A stretch of DNA of 64,000 bases, from the NCBI GenBank assembly GCA_032124015.1, contig JAQBEH010000152.1, positions 34,740 to 98,739 of the forward strand. The letters are read 5' to 3'. The translations under genes were made by a program, and so were the position numbers. Below, in pieces: positions 26,174-34,734 of the stretch. The DNA comes from DASRJG01 sp032124015 (lineage in GTDB: Bacteria > Acidobacteriota > Polarisedimenticolia > Polarisedimenticolales > DASRJG01). The first letter of the stretch is position 1, and each line of letters begins with the position of its first letter. Below the pieces are notes generated by a model. It saw nothing but the letters and a program-made list of their open reading frames with translations, was not told the DNA's origin and searched no databases.

Positions 26174-26237
26174 CCCGAAGAACACCTTAAGTCCATAGTG
26201 CCACTAGAGTTGCAAGCCCGAAATTGGAAGCCCCAGA

Positions 26238-26267
26238 TTGACACTTCGGTTCGTTTTCGCCTATCCT
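26238..26267 (+). promoter_or_regulatory. recA promoter with candidate LexA direct repeat
   Basis: TTGACA (26238-26243), an 18-base spacer and TATCCT (26262-26267). Between them lies CTTC (26244-26247), seven bases, TTTC (26255-26258), then GCC directly abutting the -10. The same YTTC-N7-YTTC-GCC order abuts the -10 of lexA. A repressor bound here would cover the spacer. The operator function is inferred from these two sites only. Confidence 0.6.
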
Positions 26268-26323
26268 CCCCGCCGTTGCGTCCCAGCGGAACCGGCCCAT
26301 CAAGCCTCCCACGGAGATCCCCC

Positions 26324-27439
<1,116 letters not shown>

Positions 27440-27490
27440 ATTCCGCGGGAGCGAGTGCAAGAATCCGCGCTCACTTCCGCGTTCCGCATC

Positions 27491-27566
27491 GGCTCGGTAG
27501 CTCAGTTGGTAGAGCGAGGGACTGAAAATCCCTGCGTCGGGGGTTCAACTCCCTCCCGAGCCACCA
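27491..27566 (+). tRNA. tRNA-Phe (GAA)
   Basis: A 76-base cloverleaf. The acceptor stem GGCTCGG pairs with CCGAGCC, followed by discriminator A and an encoded CCA. The D-arm region is AGCTCAGTTGGTAGAGC, the anticodon stem-loop is AGGGA/CTGAAAA/TCCCT with anticodon GAA, and the T-loop is GGGGGTTCAACTCCC. The encoded CCA is notable but common in bacteria. No integrase or partial duplicate marks it as an attachment site. Confidence 0.97.
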
Positions 27567-27628
27567 AGAACCGGCATGGCTGCGGCACCGTGCTCTCCGG
27601 AGGACGGACGGAACTTCGTGTGACGCCC

Positions 27629-27653
27629 GGAAAGGTCGTTTTCCGGCCTTTCC
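27629..27653 (+). repeat. Short inverted repeat between tRNA-Phe and the cytochrome gene
   Basis: GGAAAGG (27629-27635) and CCTTTCC (27647-27653) form a 7-bp hairpin with an 11-base loop. No T-run follows, so terminator function is doubtful. The rest of the 161-base gap shows only a GAGGAGG ribosome-binding site before the cytochrome. Confidence 0.35.
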
Positions 27654-27727
27654 ACATGGCAGGATCTTTGCGAGCCTCTATTCCTCTCGAGGCCCTGTGG
27701 GCCACGAGCCGAAACGAGGAGGACACG

Positions 27728-28075
27728 ATGAAACGCATACTCGCATCCGGAACCGTGGTCGCCTTTGGCTTCGCCTTCGCGACCGGTGCGCTCGTTGCCG
27801 AGGACAAGAAACCGCCGGAGAAGATCACGTACGAAGCCAAGCCTGGACCGGTCACTTTCGACCACACCAAGCACGTCGAAGCCACGAAACAGGATTGCAA
27901 GGCGTGTCACGACGCGATCTTCCCTGAGGCGAAGGCTCCCCTGGGCTACAAGGAGTCGATGCACAAAAAGGCCGAGACCGACAAGAAGTCCTGCGGCGCG
28001 TGTCATGTGGCCGGTGGGACGTCGTTCGAGAGCAAGGGGAACTGCGCGAAGTGCCACGTCAAGAAGCCGGCGTAG
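27728..28075 (+). CDS. Triheme cytochrome c7-type periplasmic protein
   Basis: A 115-aa exported protein with a signal peptide (MKRILASGTVVAFGFAFATG and on). Three CxxCH haem sites lie at 57-61 (CKACH), 89-93 (CGACH) and 106-110 (CAKCH). Histidines H46, H49 (FDHTKH) and H79 are well placed as distal ligands, giving three bis-His haems, as in the cytochrome c7/PpcA class of low-potential electron carriers. The lysine-rich surface is typical. ATG 27728 follows GAGGAGG. The patatin-like gene starts 37 bases later and may be co-transcribed. The electron partners are not in the window. Confidence 0.9.
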   Translation: MKRILASGTVVAFGFAFATGALVAEDKKPPEKITYEAKPGPVTFDHTKHVEATKQDCKACHDAIFPEAKAPLGYKESMHKKAETDKKSCGACHVAGGTSFESKGNCAKCHVKKPA

Positions 28076-28112
28076 TGTGTGACATCATCCTCCGTCGAAG
28101 GACGGAGACTGG

Positions 28113-29954
28113 ATGAGCAACGGATCACCGATCGAACGCCTGCGCCGGGCGGGCTTGCAAGGCGCGCTACTCGACCTCCTCGGCGTCTCCGAGGGGGAAG
28201 CGCTCCGCGAGATCGAGGCGAGCCTCAGATGGGTCGAGCTCCCCCGCGGCGCCCAGCTCTACCGCCAAGGTGATGTCGCCGACGATTTGCACATCGTGGC
28301 ATCGGGGCGGCTACGCGCAATCACTACGGACGCCCACGGCCGATCCACGACGGTCGGCGAAATCAGCCGGGGCCAGACCGTCGGCGAGATGGCGTTGCTC
28401 GAAGGGCAAACACGCTCCGCTTCGGTCTACGCCGTGCGCGACACGCTGCTTCTCGGCCTCGACCGGGGCGCCCTCGAAACCGTTGTCGCTCGCCATCCCC
28501 GCCTCGTCCTCAACATCTCCCGGCTCGTCGGCGAGCGCCTTCGCCGATCGATGCATGGTCAGGAGTCGCCGGCGCGCATCGGCGCCATCGCCATCGTGCC
28601 GCATGGTTCTGGCGATGAGGCGGCGGCGTTCGCGCGGCGGTTGGCCGCGGCCCTCGAGTCGATGGAAAGCACGACGATCGTGGACGCCGCACGAGCCCGG
28701 CGTGAGTTGCATGCGGATGGCGGCGACGAACTCGCGCAGAAGGCGGCGCTCGACACGCTCGAGCTGAACCACGCTTGCGTAATCTACCTGGCGGAGCATG
28801 CCGCGACTCCCTGGTCCCGACGGTGCGCCCGGCAGGCCGATACGATCATGGTCGTGGCGCCGTTTGACGGCGAGACCACCCCAGGACCCGTTGAGGCCTG
28901 GTTGACCCGCGAGAACGACCCGCTGCTCCGGCCGCGCGTTGAGCTCGTCTTGCTCCACGCCGACGGAGCCACGCCGCCGCGAAATACGGTGCGTTGGCTT
29001 TCCGGCCGGACCCTCGACCGTTACCATCACGTCCGTCTCGATCGTAACGGTGACGTCGAGAGAATCGCCCGCTTTCTCGCGGGGCGCGCCGTGGGTCTCG
29101 TGTTGGCCGGCGGAGGCGCCCCCGGCTTTGCTCACATCGGCGCGATCCGCGCCCTACGCGAGGCCGGGGTGCCGATCGACGCGGTCGGAGGCACGAGCAT
29201 TGGATCCATCGTCGCAGCCGGCGTGGCCTTGGACTTCGACGATGAGCGCCTCGCTCACGAGATGCGCACCGGGTTCGTCGGGTCGAATCCTTTGGGCGAC
29301 TACAGCGTGCTCCCCCTCATATCGTTGGCAAAAGGACGTCGCATGGAGCGACGGCTAAGGCTGGCTCTCGGAGAAGCGACGATCGAGGATGCGTGGATTC
29401 CTTTCTTGTGCGTGTCGGCCGACATTTCGGCCCACGAGCAGCACGTCCACCGGACCGGCCCCCTGTGGCGTGCCGTCCGTACCAGCGCGTCGATCCCGGG
29501 AGTTCTTCCTCCAATGGTCGAAGGGAACCGCCTTCTGATCGACGGGAGCAGCGTGAACAACCTTCCCGTCGAGTTGATTCGCGAACTCGGGGCCGCCCGG
29601 ATCGTCGCGGCCGATCTGGACCTCAAGATCGAGCGCGAGCTCGATTACACCGAGGTCCCGAGTCCGTGGCGCGTGCTCGCCGGGAGGTTCCTGCCCGGCA
29701 TGAAACGCATCCCCGTTCCGGGACTCATGAACGTCGTCATGAAATCCACGATGATCGCCGGAATGGAGCGCGCGGGGCGTACCCGTGAGACGGTCGATCT
29801 CTACCTGTCGCCTCAGGTGCAGCGGATCGGGCTCTTGCGGTGGGATGCGTTCGACCAACTCGTCGAAATCGGGTATCGCCACGCGATCGACGCGCTGAGT
29901 TCCGAGTCGGTCGAGCGGCTGACCGGCTCAACTCCGGGTCACCGCCCGAGTTGA
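28113..29954 (+). CDS. Bacterial NTE-like protein: cyclic-nucleotide-binding domain fused to patatin phospholipase
   Basis: A 613-aa protein. Residues about 25-145 form a cyclic-nucleotide-binding/CRP-like fold (GAQLYRQGDVADDLHIVASGRLR, then GQTVGEMALLEGQTRSASVYA). Residues 150-320 resemble the linker domain of neuropathy target esterase. Residues 325-540 are a patatin domain with nucleophile S362 in GGTSIGS and the dyad aspartate D477 in LIDGSSVNNLP. The oxyanion-hole loop reads GGGAPG (333-338), with proline where the family has arginine or lysine, and DGS replaces the usual DGG/DGA. It probably hydrolyses (lyso)phospholipids under ligand control, but the altered loop makes activity uncertain. 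The 3' end overlaps the opposing TMTC-like gene by 16 bases. Confidence 0.88.
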   Translation: MSNGSPIERLRRAGLQGALLDLLGVSEGEALREIEASLRWVELPRGAQLYRQGDVADDLHIVASGRLRAITTDAHGRSTTVGEISRGQTVGEMALLEGQTRSASVYAVRDTLLLGLDRGALETVVARHPRLVLNISRLVGERLRRSMHGQESPARIGAIAIVPHGSGDEAAAFARRLAAALESMESTTIVDAARARRELHADGGDELAQKAALDTLELNHACVIYLAEHAATPWSRRCARQADTIMVVAPFDGETTPGPVEAWLTRENDPLLRPRVELVLLHADGATPPRNTVRWLSGRTLDRYHHVRLDRNGDVERIARFLAGRAVGLVLAGGGAPGFAHIGAIRALREAGVPIDAVGGTSIGSIVAAGVALDFDDERLAHEMRTGFVGSNPLGDYSVLPLISLAKGRRMERRLRLALGEATIEDAWIPFLCVSADISAHEQHVHRTGPLWRAVRTSASIPGVLPPMVEGNRLLIDGSSVNNLPVELIRELGAARIVAADLDLKIERELDYTEVPSPWRVLAGRFLPGMKRIPVPGLMNVVMKSTMIAGMERAGRTRETVDLYLSPQVQRIGLLRWDAFDQLVEIGYRHAIDALSSESVERLTGSTPGHRPS

Positions 29955-31642
29955 CCCTCGATCCTTCGCACCCACTCCCCCGCCCGTTCGTTCCGTGGAT
30001 CGAGCCGGAGGATCTCGCGAAACTGCACGAGCGCCTCTTCGGCTTGCCGCTGTTGAACGAGGAGCACTCCGAGGAGAAACCGGGCCTTCGTGTAAGCGGT
30101 ATCGATTCGCACCGCCTCACGCAAGTGGGTCACCGCCTCGGCCGCGCGCCCGAGATCGACGAGCGCCGTGGCCAGATTGTAGTGGATGCTCGCGTCGCCG
30201 GGGGATTGCGTCACCGCCTCTTCGTAGGCGACGACGGCGTCCGCCGGCCGACCGAGCGCGCGCAGCGCGTTTCCCAGGTTGGAGCGAGCATCGGTGTCCA
30301 AGGGAGCGATCGCGACCGCCTTTTCGAAATGCTCGAGCGCGTCCGCGATCTTGTGCTGATCGACGAGGGCCATGCCGAGGTTGTTCTGGGCCAACGCGTT
30401 TTCGGGGACCACGTCGATCGCACGTTGAAAAAGAGACACGCTGTCGTGCCAGTACGGGAGCTGAGCGCGCGTCGCGATGGACAGCGCCGCAATCCACACA
30501 CAACCGGCAAAGCCGGCGGCGCGCCGCCAACGAACGGACCTGGCTTCCGTCAGTCGAACGGCCGACCACGCGACGATGACGAAGATCCCGATCAGGGGGA
30601 CGTAGGCGTAGCGGTCGGCGAAGGCCTGCGATCCGACCTGGATGATGCCCGCGACGGGGAGGAGCGTCCCCACATACCACCACCAGCCCATGGCCAACGG
30701 GGGAAACGCCCGGCCTTTGGCGACGACCGCCGCGCAGATGACGACGAGCACGAGGGCGGAAGCCCCGATCTCGGCGATGCCGAGCGAATCCATCGGGTGC
30801 GGGTAGAAAACCGCCAGCCCAAACGGCCAGATCATCGCTTTCAGGTACCACGCGTAGGAGACCAACGCGTTCCCCAGGCGCGCGGGTAACGGGAACTCCG
30901 TCACCGACTGAATTGCTTTCGCCGCGTGCTGGGCCACAAGTGTCAGCACGCCGCAAGCCCCGGCGAGGGCGAGGACCGGTCCAAGCTCGCGGAGGTCGCG
31001 GGGCAACACCCAACCGCGACCCTTCGGACGCATTGCGAGAGGCCACACGTCGAAGAGCACGAGGGTCAACGGTAACGTCACGGCCATCGGCTTCGCAGCG
31101 AGGGCGGCAGCCGCGAGCGCGACGACGAGGAGGTATTTCGTCACGTTGGGACTTCGTCGGTATCCGACGTGGGCCAGGAGTGCGAGGAGCCAAAACCCGG
31201 TGCTCAGGAGGCTCTTTCGTTCCGAGATCCACGCGACGGTCTGCACGTTCAGGGGATGGACCGCGAACAACGCGGCGACCAACGCGCTCGGCCACGGCCG
31301 CAAGGTCGTCCCGGCCAAGAGCCAGAACAACAGCAGCACGTTGAGAACGTGGAGGGCGAGGTTCATCCCGTGATGCCCGGCCGGGTCGAGACCGAACACC
31401 TGGACGTCCAGCATGTGCGAGACGAGGGTCAGCGGATGCCAGTTGCCGTTGACGAATGCGGTTACCGACCAAACGAGGTTGTCTTGAGTCAACCCCTGAC
31501 CGATCCCGGGATTCTCCGTGACGTAGACGTTGTCGTCGTAGTTCACGAACCCGAAATCGCAAACCGGCGCATAGACGGCAATCGTCACAACAACGAGAAC
31601 GGCGGCGAAGACGAGATTGAGGCGCAGGCGCTGGCGATCCAT
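29939..31642 (-). CDS. TMTC-like membrane glycosyltransferase-fold protein with C-terminal TPRs
   Basis: A 567-aa protein. An N-terminal membrane part of about 10-11 helices (to about residue 400) starts with a GT-C-type acidic pair D36-D37 in FGFVNYDDNVYVTENP, and WHPLTLVSHMLD and FAVHPLNVQTVAWISERK follow. The last 160 residues hold four or five TPR units (ALAQNNLGMALVDQHK, DARSNLGNALRALGRP, IHYNLATALVDLGRA). This layout matches TMTC O-mannosyltransferases and the widespread bacterial relatives of unknown substrate. ATG 31642 is used; its Shine-Dalgarno is weak. It lies 8 bases after a 49-codon membrane-protein gene and ends the lexA-pabB-pabC run. Confidence 0.85.
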   Translation of the reverse strand: MDRQRLRLNLVFAAVLVVVTIAVYAPVCDFGFVNYDDNVYVTENPGIGQGLTQDNLVWSVTAFVNGNWHPLTLVSHMLDVQVFGLDPAGHHGMNLALHVLNVLLLFWLLAGTTLRPWPSALVAALFAVHPLNVQTVAWISERKSLLSTGFWLLALLAHVGYRRSPNVTKYLLVVALAAAALAAKPMAVTLPLTLVLFDVWPLAMRPKGRGWVLPRDLRELGPVLALAGACGVLTLVAQHAAKAIQSVTEFPLPARLGNALVSYAWYLKAMIWPFGLAVFYPHPMDSLGIAEIGASALVLVVICAAVVAKGRAFPPLAMGWWWYVGTLLPVAGIIQVGSQAFADRYAYVPLIGIFVIVAWSAVRLTEARSVRWRRAAGFAGCVWIAALSIATRAQLPYWHDSVSLFQRAIDVVPENALAQNNLGMALVDQHKIADALEHFEKAVAIAPLDTDARSNLGNALRALGRPADAVVAYEEAVTQSPGDASIHYNLATALVDLGRAAEAVTHLREAVRIDTAYTKARFLLGVLLVQQRQAEEALVQFREILRLDPRNERAGEWVRRIEGQLGR

Positions 31643-31650
31643 GTCCGCGA

Positions 31651-31800
31651 TCAGAGGATCGGGCCGCTCTCCCGAATGGGATCGGGCTCGGCGTTCCCGC
31701 GCGATCGCCACAGCGCGTAGACGAGGACCGTGGCGCCCCAGACCGAAAGGGCGAACCAAACGGCCTTCGTGTCCAACAACCAACCGTGCGTTCCGTGCAT
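31651..31800 (-). CDS. 49-residue single-pass membrane protein
   Basis: A small ORF with strong support: AAAGGAG lies 7 bases before its ATG, it is packed 14 bases after pabC and 8 bases before the TMTC-like gene, and it reads as a clean single-pass protein. The sequence begins MHGTHGWLLDTKAVWFAL; residues about 13-31 are a hydrophobic segment (VWFALSVWGATVLVYALW) followed by RSR, which predicts the N-terminus outside and a short charged tail inside. I do not recognise a family. Its position suggests a partner or stabiliser of the TMTC-like protein. Confidence 0.75.
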   Translation of the reverse strand: MHGTHGWLLDTKAVWFALSVWGATVLVYALWRSRGNAEPDPIRESGPIL

Positions 31801-31814
31801 GGCTCTGCTCCTTT

Positions 31815-32660
31815 TCAAGTCTCGCGCGTTTCGATCGTAGCGCGCCTCGCGTCGCTTGCCCTCAGGTGCTCCGCGAGGCGTCGTGTGACGGGGCCGGGGT
31901 CGCCTCGCCGGACGTTGCGACCGTCGATGCGCACGACCGGGCGTACGCCTCGCAAACTCGAGGTCAGGAAAACCTCGTCGGCGCCACGAAGGGTCGCGAG
32001 GCGCACCTTCGACTGCCGCACCGAAAGGCCGAACTCGCGCAGCGCCTCGATGGCCCGCCACCGCGTGACGCCGTCGCGAGCGCCGTCGCGAAGCGAGGGC
32101 GTCACGACGGCGCGTCCGCGTGCGACGAAGACGTTTCCGGTGCATGCCTCGATCACGTGACCCCGCTCGTTCAGCCAGAATCCCTCGTCCGCCCCGCGTC
32201 GCCGCGCCTCTTCCAGTCCGAGCGTGCAGGCCGCGTAACCCACGGACTTGATGCCCGCCGTCGGGTCCAGCCGGTGCCGGCGCCAAGGGAGCACGACGGC
32301 GGAAATCGCCTTTCCTTCGTCGGCGGGATCGATCGGCCCCGCGAAGACGGCCCATCGTCCGGAGCGCGACACGACGATCTTGAGCCAGCGGCGTCCGATC
32401 GCGACGCCCTCCGCCACGAGCCGCACCGCGCGTAAAATCTCATCGGCCGCCGGGAGCGGCACGCCGAATCGCCCGGCGGCGTCGCTCAGGCGGCGCAAGT
32501 GCTCGTCGAGGTTCTTTGGGTCCGCATCGCGCACGGCGATCGTCTCGAACACGCCGAGCCCCCATTGCGCCGCGGGATCGTCCCACCGCAGCAGAAGGGC
32601 CTCGGAATCGACAATGCTGCCGCAAAGTACCGCGCGCCCCTCGGAGGTTCGGTCGATCAC
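31815..32660 (-). CDS. pabC: Aminodeoxychorismate lyase (class IV aminotransferase fold)
   Basis: PLP enzyme (281 aa) of the branched-chain-aminotransferase/D-amino-acid-transferase fold. The catalytic lysine is K138 in GIKSVGY and the cofactor glutamate is E171 in VIEACTGNVF. Being fused by a GTGA overlap to pabB identifies it as the lyase that releases 4-aminobenzoate and pyruvate from aminodeoxychorismate for folate synthesis. The fold alone could also be an aminotransferase. The GTG at 32660 is chosen for the overlap. pabA is not in the window and may be supplied by trpG. Confidence 0.88.
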   Translation of the reverse strand: MIDRTSEGRAVLCGSIVDSEALLLRWDDPAAQWGLGVFETIAVRDADPKNLDEHLRRLSDAAGRFGVPLPAADEILRAVRLVAEGVAIGRRWLKIVVSRSGRWAVFAGPIDPADEGKAISAVVLPWRRHRLDPTAGIKSVGYAACTLGLEEARRRGADEGFWLNERGHVIEACTGNVFVARGRAVVTPSLRDGARDGVTRWRAIEALREFGLSVRQSKVRLATLRGADEVFLTSSLRGVRPVVRIDGRNVRRGDPGPVTRRLAEHLRASDARRATIETRET

Positions 32661-33961
32661 GTCGCCTCCTCGGGGTCGAAGCCCAAAGCTCGCGTCAGGG
32701 CGCGCGCCTTCGCGTTGGCCTCCGACCACTCCGCCTCCGGGTCCGAGTCGGCGACGACTCCGCCCCCGGCCCCGATATGCACCCGTCTTGCGGTGACGAT
32801 GGCCGATCGTATCAGGATACTCGAGGCCAGGCCCCCATCGTCATCGAACCAGAGCAGGCTTCCGGTGTACAGGCCGCGTGGACAGGGCTCGAGCTCGCTC
32901 AGAATCTCGATCGCGCGTTCCTTGGGCGCTCCCGTGACCGAGCCCCCGGGAAAAACGGCCGTCAAGAATGCGGACGGCGACACCCCGTCACGCAGCTCGG
33001 CGATGACCCGCGCGACGAGATGATGCACGGCAGCAAAGGAGCGTAGAGCGAGCAATTCCGGCACGGCGACGCTCCCCGTACGCGCGATACGGCCGAGATC
33101 GTTGCGCAGCACATCGACGATCATGACGAGCTCGGCGCGGTCTTTCGCCGAGGCGAGAAGCTCGGCGGCCGCTTGCGCATCCGCCATCGGGGTCGCTCCA
33201 CGGGGGCGGGTTCCCTTGATGGGCCGGGTCTCGGCGGCTCCGACGCGGTCGACGTCGACGAACATCTCCGGGGATACCGATACGAGCGCCAACCCGGGAA
33301 CCTCGACGTAAGCCGACCGCGGCGCCGGAGTCGCGTTCGCGATGACGCGGTAGAGATCCCACGGGTCGGCTTCGAAGGGCGCGTCGAACCGCTGCGTGAG
33401 GTTCGCCTGATACACGTCCCCTCGCACGATGTGCGCCTTTACCCGCGAAACGGCTCTCAGGTAGGCTTCACGTCCGAGGCTCGTTCGGGGCGGCCCCGAG
33501 GCCAGCGGGAATCTCGCCGGCGCTTCGGCCACGGGGCCCTGGCGCGCCAGGGCCGATGCCGCCCGCTCGACGATTTCGCGTCGTCCGGCGGCCACGGGGG
33601 GGCCATCCTCGGGGAACGCGACGACCCCATCGATGGCAAGCGCAAGGATCTCGCACGTGTTCGCGCTCCGGCGCGATCGCGGGGCGAACGCTTCGTAGGA
33701 GCAGAGCACCGCCACCCCAGTCCCTCCGGGACCGCCGGCCAACCGGCGTCGCGCCACGAGGTCGTCGATGGGCTTCATCGCCTGGGAGGGATCGCCCGCG
33801 CAGTCACGAGCCTCGAATATCACCCGCGGCTCGAGCGCAAGCCGGCAGGGCCAAGCACCGTCGTGGCCACCGCGTCCATCGAACAGGACGGCCGGTTTTC
33901 CGGGGCGGCGCAGCGCTTCGAACGCGGACTCGGGGCTCTGCGCCGGATCGAGCTCACGCAT
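32657..33961 (-). CDS. pabB: Aminodeoxychorismate synthase component I
   Basis: Chorismate-utilising enzyme (434 aa) that aminates chorismate at C4 with ammonia from the PabA glutaminase. The diagnostic PIKGTRPR (247-254) carries the lysine that separates PabB from anthranilate synthase TrpE. The C-terminal half has the conserved DVLRNDLGRI, FPGGSVTGAPK and YTGSLLWFD blocks. The N-terminal domain is short. It begins 14 bases after the lexA stop, so it is likely read from the lexA promoter, and it is coupled to pabC by GTGA. Confidence 0.93.
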   Translation of the reverse strand: MRELDPAQSPESAFEALRRPGKPAVLFDGRGGHDGAWPCRLALEPRVIFEARDCAGDPSQAMKPIDDLVARRRLAGGPGGTGVAVLCSYEAFAPRSRRSANTCEILALAIDGVVAFPEDGPPVAAGRREIVERAASALARQGPVAEAPARFPLASGPPRTSLGREAYLRAVSRVKAHIVRGDVYQANLTQRFDAPFEADPWDLYRVIANATPAPRSAYVEVPGLALVSVSPEMFVDVDRVGAAETRPIKGTRPRGATPMADAQAAAELLASAKDRAELVMIVDVLRNDLGRIARTGSVAVPELLALRSFAAVHHLVARVIAELRDGVSPSAFLTAVFPGGSVTGAPKERAIEILSELEPCPRGLYTGSLLWFDDDGGLASSILIRSAIVTARRVHIGAGGGVVADSDPEAEWSEANAKARALTRALGFDPEEAT

Positions 33962-33975
33962 CGTGGCGCCGACTC

Positions 33976-34578
33976 TTAGTACTTGCGGATCAGACCGACG
34001 ACGACGCCCTGGACCTGGACACGGTCGGCGGCCACGACGATCGCTGCCATCGTCGGATGCGAGGGTTGGAGCCGCACGGTAGCGCCCTCACGGTAGATGC
34101 GCTTGAGCGTGGCGTCTGAGCCGTCGACGAGCGCCACGACGGTCTCTCCGTCCCGCGCCACCTGCCGGGCCTCGATGATCACGTAATCACCTTCGCGGAT
34201 CTGTTCGCCGATCATCGATTCACCTTGGATCTTGAGAACGAAGGTGCGCCCCTTCCCCGCAACCATGTCCGCGGGGACCGTGATCGTCTCGGTCGTGGGG
34301 AGGGCCTCCAAGGGGTTCCCCGCCGCGATCGTTCCCACCAGCGGCAGGTCGAGAGCCTTTCCCCGGGTTTCTTCCGCCAGCTCGATCGACCGATTCTGGT
34401 TCCACACGCGGCGCACAAATCCTTTTTCGACGAGATGCGAGATGTGCTTGTGGACGGTTGCGACCGACGAAAGCCCCAGCGTCCCGCCGATTTCCTCGAG
34501 ACTCGGCGAGTAGCCGTTCGCCTCGATGAACTCTTGGATCACGTCGAGAACTTCCCGCTGTCGTCGTGTCAGCGCCAC
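33976..34578 (-). CDS. lexA: SOS repressor LexA
   Basis: A 200-aa LexA. It has a winged helix-turn-helix (SPSLEEIGGTLGLSSVATVHKHISHL, about 24-49), a cleavage site A86-G87 in VGTIAAGNPLE, and the self-cleaving serine/lysine dyad S121 (GESM) and K159 (ATLKR). It represses DNA-repair genes until RecA filaments promote its autocleavage. The GTG start at 34578 follows GGAGGTG. The promoter (34596-34624) carries a repeat also present at recA, implying autoregulation. pabB and pabC follow on the same strand. Confidence 0.96.
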   Translation of the reverse strand: MALTRRQREVLDVIQEFIEANGYSPSLEEIGGTLGLSSVATVHKHISHLVEKGFVRRVWNQNRSIELAEETRGKALDLPLVGTIAAGNPLEALPTTETITVPADMVAGKGRTFVLKIQGESMIGEQIREGDYVIIEARQVARDGETVVALVDGSDATLKRIYREGATVRLQPSHPTMAAIVVAADRVQVQGVVVGLIRKY

Positions 34579-34595
34579 GGTGCACCTCCACGCGG

Positions 34596-34624
34596 AGCTT
34601 AGGCGAAGATGCGACGAAAATCAA
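34596..34624 (-). promoter_or_regulatory. lexA promoter with candidate LexA direct repeat
   Basis: Minus-strand TTGATT (34624-34619), a 17-base spacer and TAAGCT (34601-34596). TTTC (34619-34616), seven bases, CTTC (34608-34605) and GCC lead directly into the -10. This is the same YTTC-N7-YTTC-GCC arrangement, in the same phase to the -10, as at recA. Confidence 0.6.
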
Positions 34625-34663
34625 CGCCGCTCCGAGCCGGAGTCGGTCAACTCTCGGTCTTTT

Positions 34664-34692
34664 TTGCGCGCTCCCGGGACGCGGCGTATAGT
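34664..34692 (+). promoter_or_regulatory. Sigma70-like promoter of the HEAT-repeat gene
   Basis: TTGCGC (34664-34669), a 17-base spacer and TATAGT (34687-34692). The transcript would start near 34699, with a leader of about 36 bases that includes the AGGAGA site before the GTG start. It does not overlap the divergent lexA promoter. Confidence 0.65.
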
Positions 34693-34734
34693 TCGACGTT
34701 CGCCTTGCATTCGATCTCGACAGGAGAATTCACC

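Noticed and set aside
27491..27566. tRNA-Phe as an integration (attachment) site
   Set aside because: No integrase, no repeated tRNA 3' end nearby and no change in gene type or base composition downstream.
27629..27653. Terminator after the tRNA gene
   Set aside because: The 7-bp hairpin has no T-run; kept only as a low-confidence inverted repeat.
33976..34734. Palindromic SOS boxes of the E. coli (CTGT-N8-ACAG) or Bacillus (GAAC-N4-GTTC) type
   Set aside because: I looked upstream of lexA and recA and found neither; only the direct repeat described in the findings.
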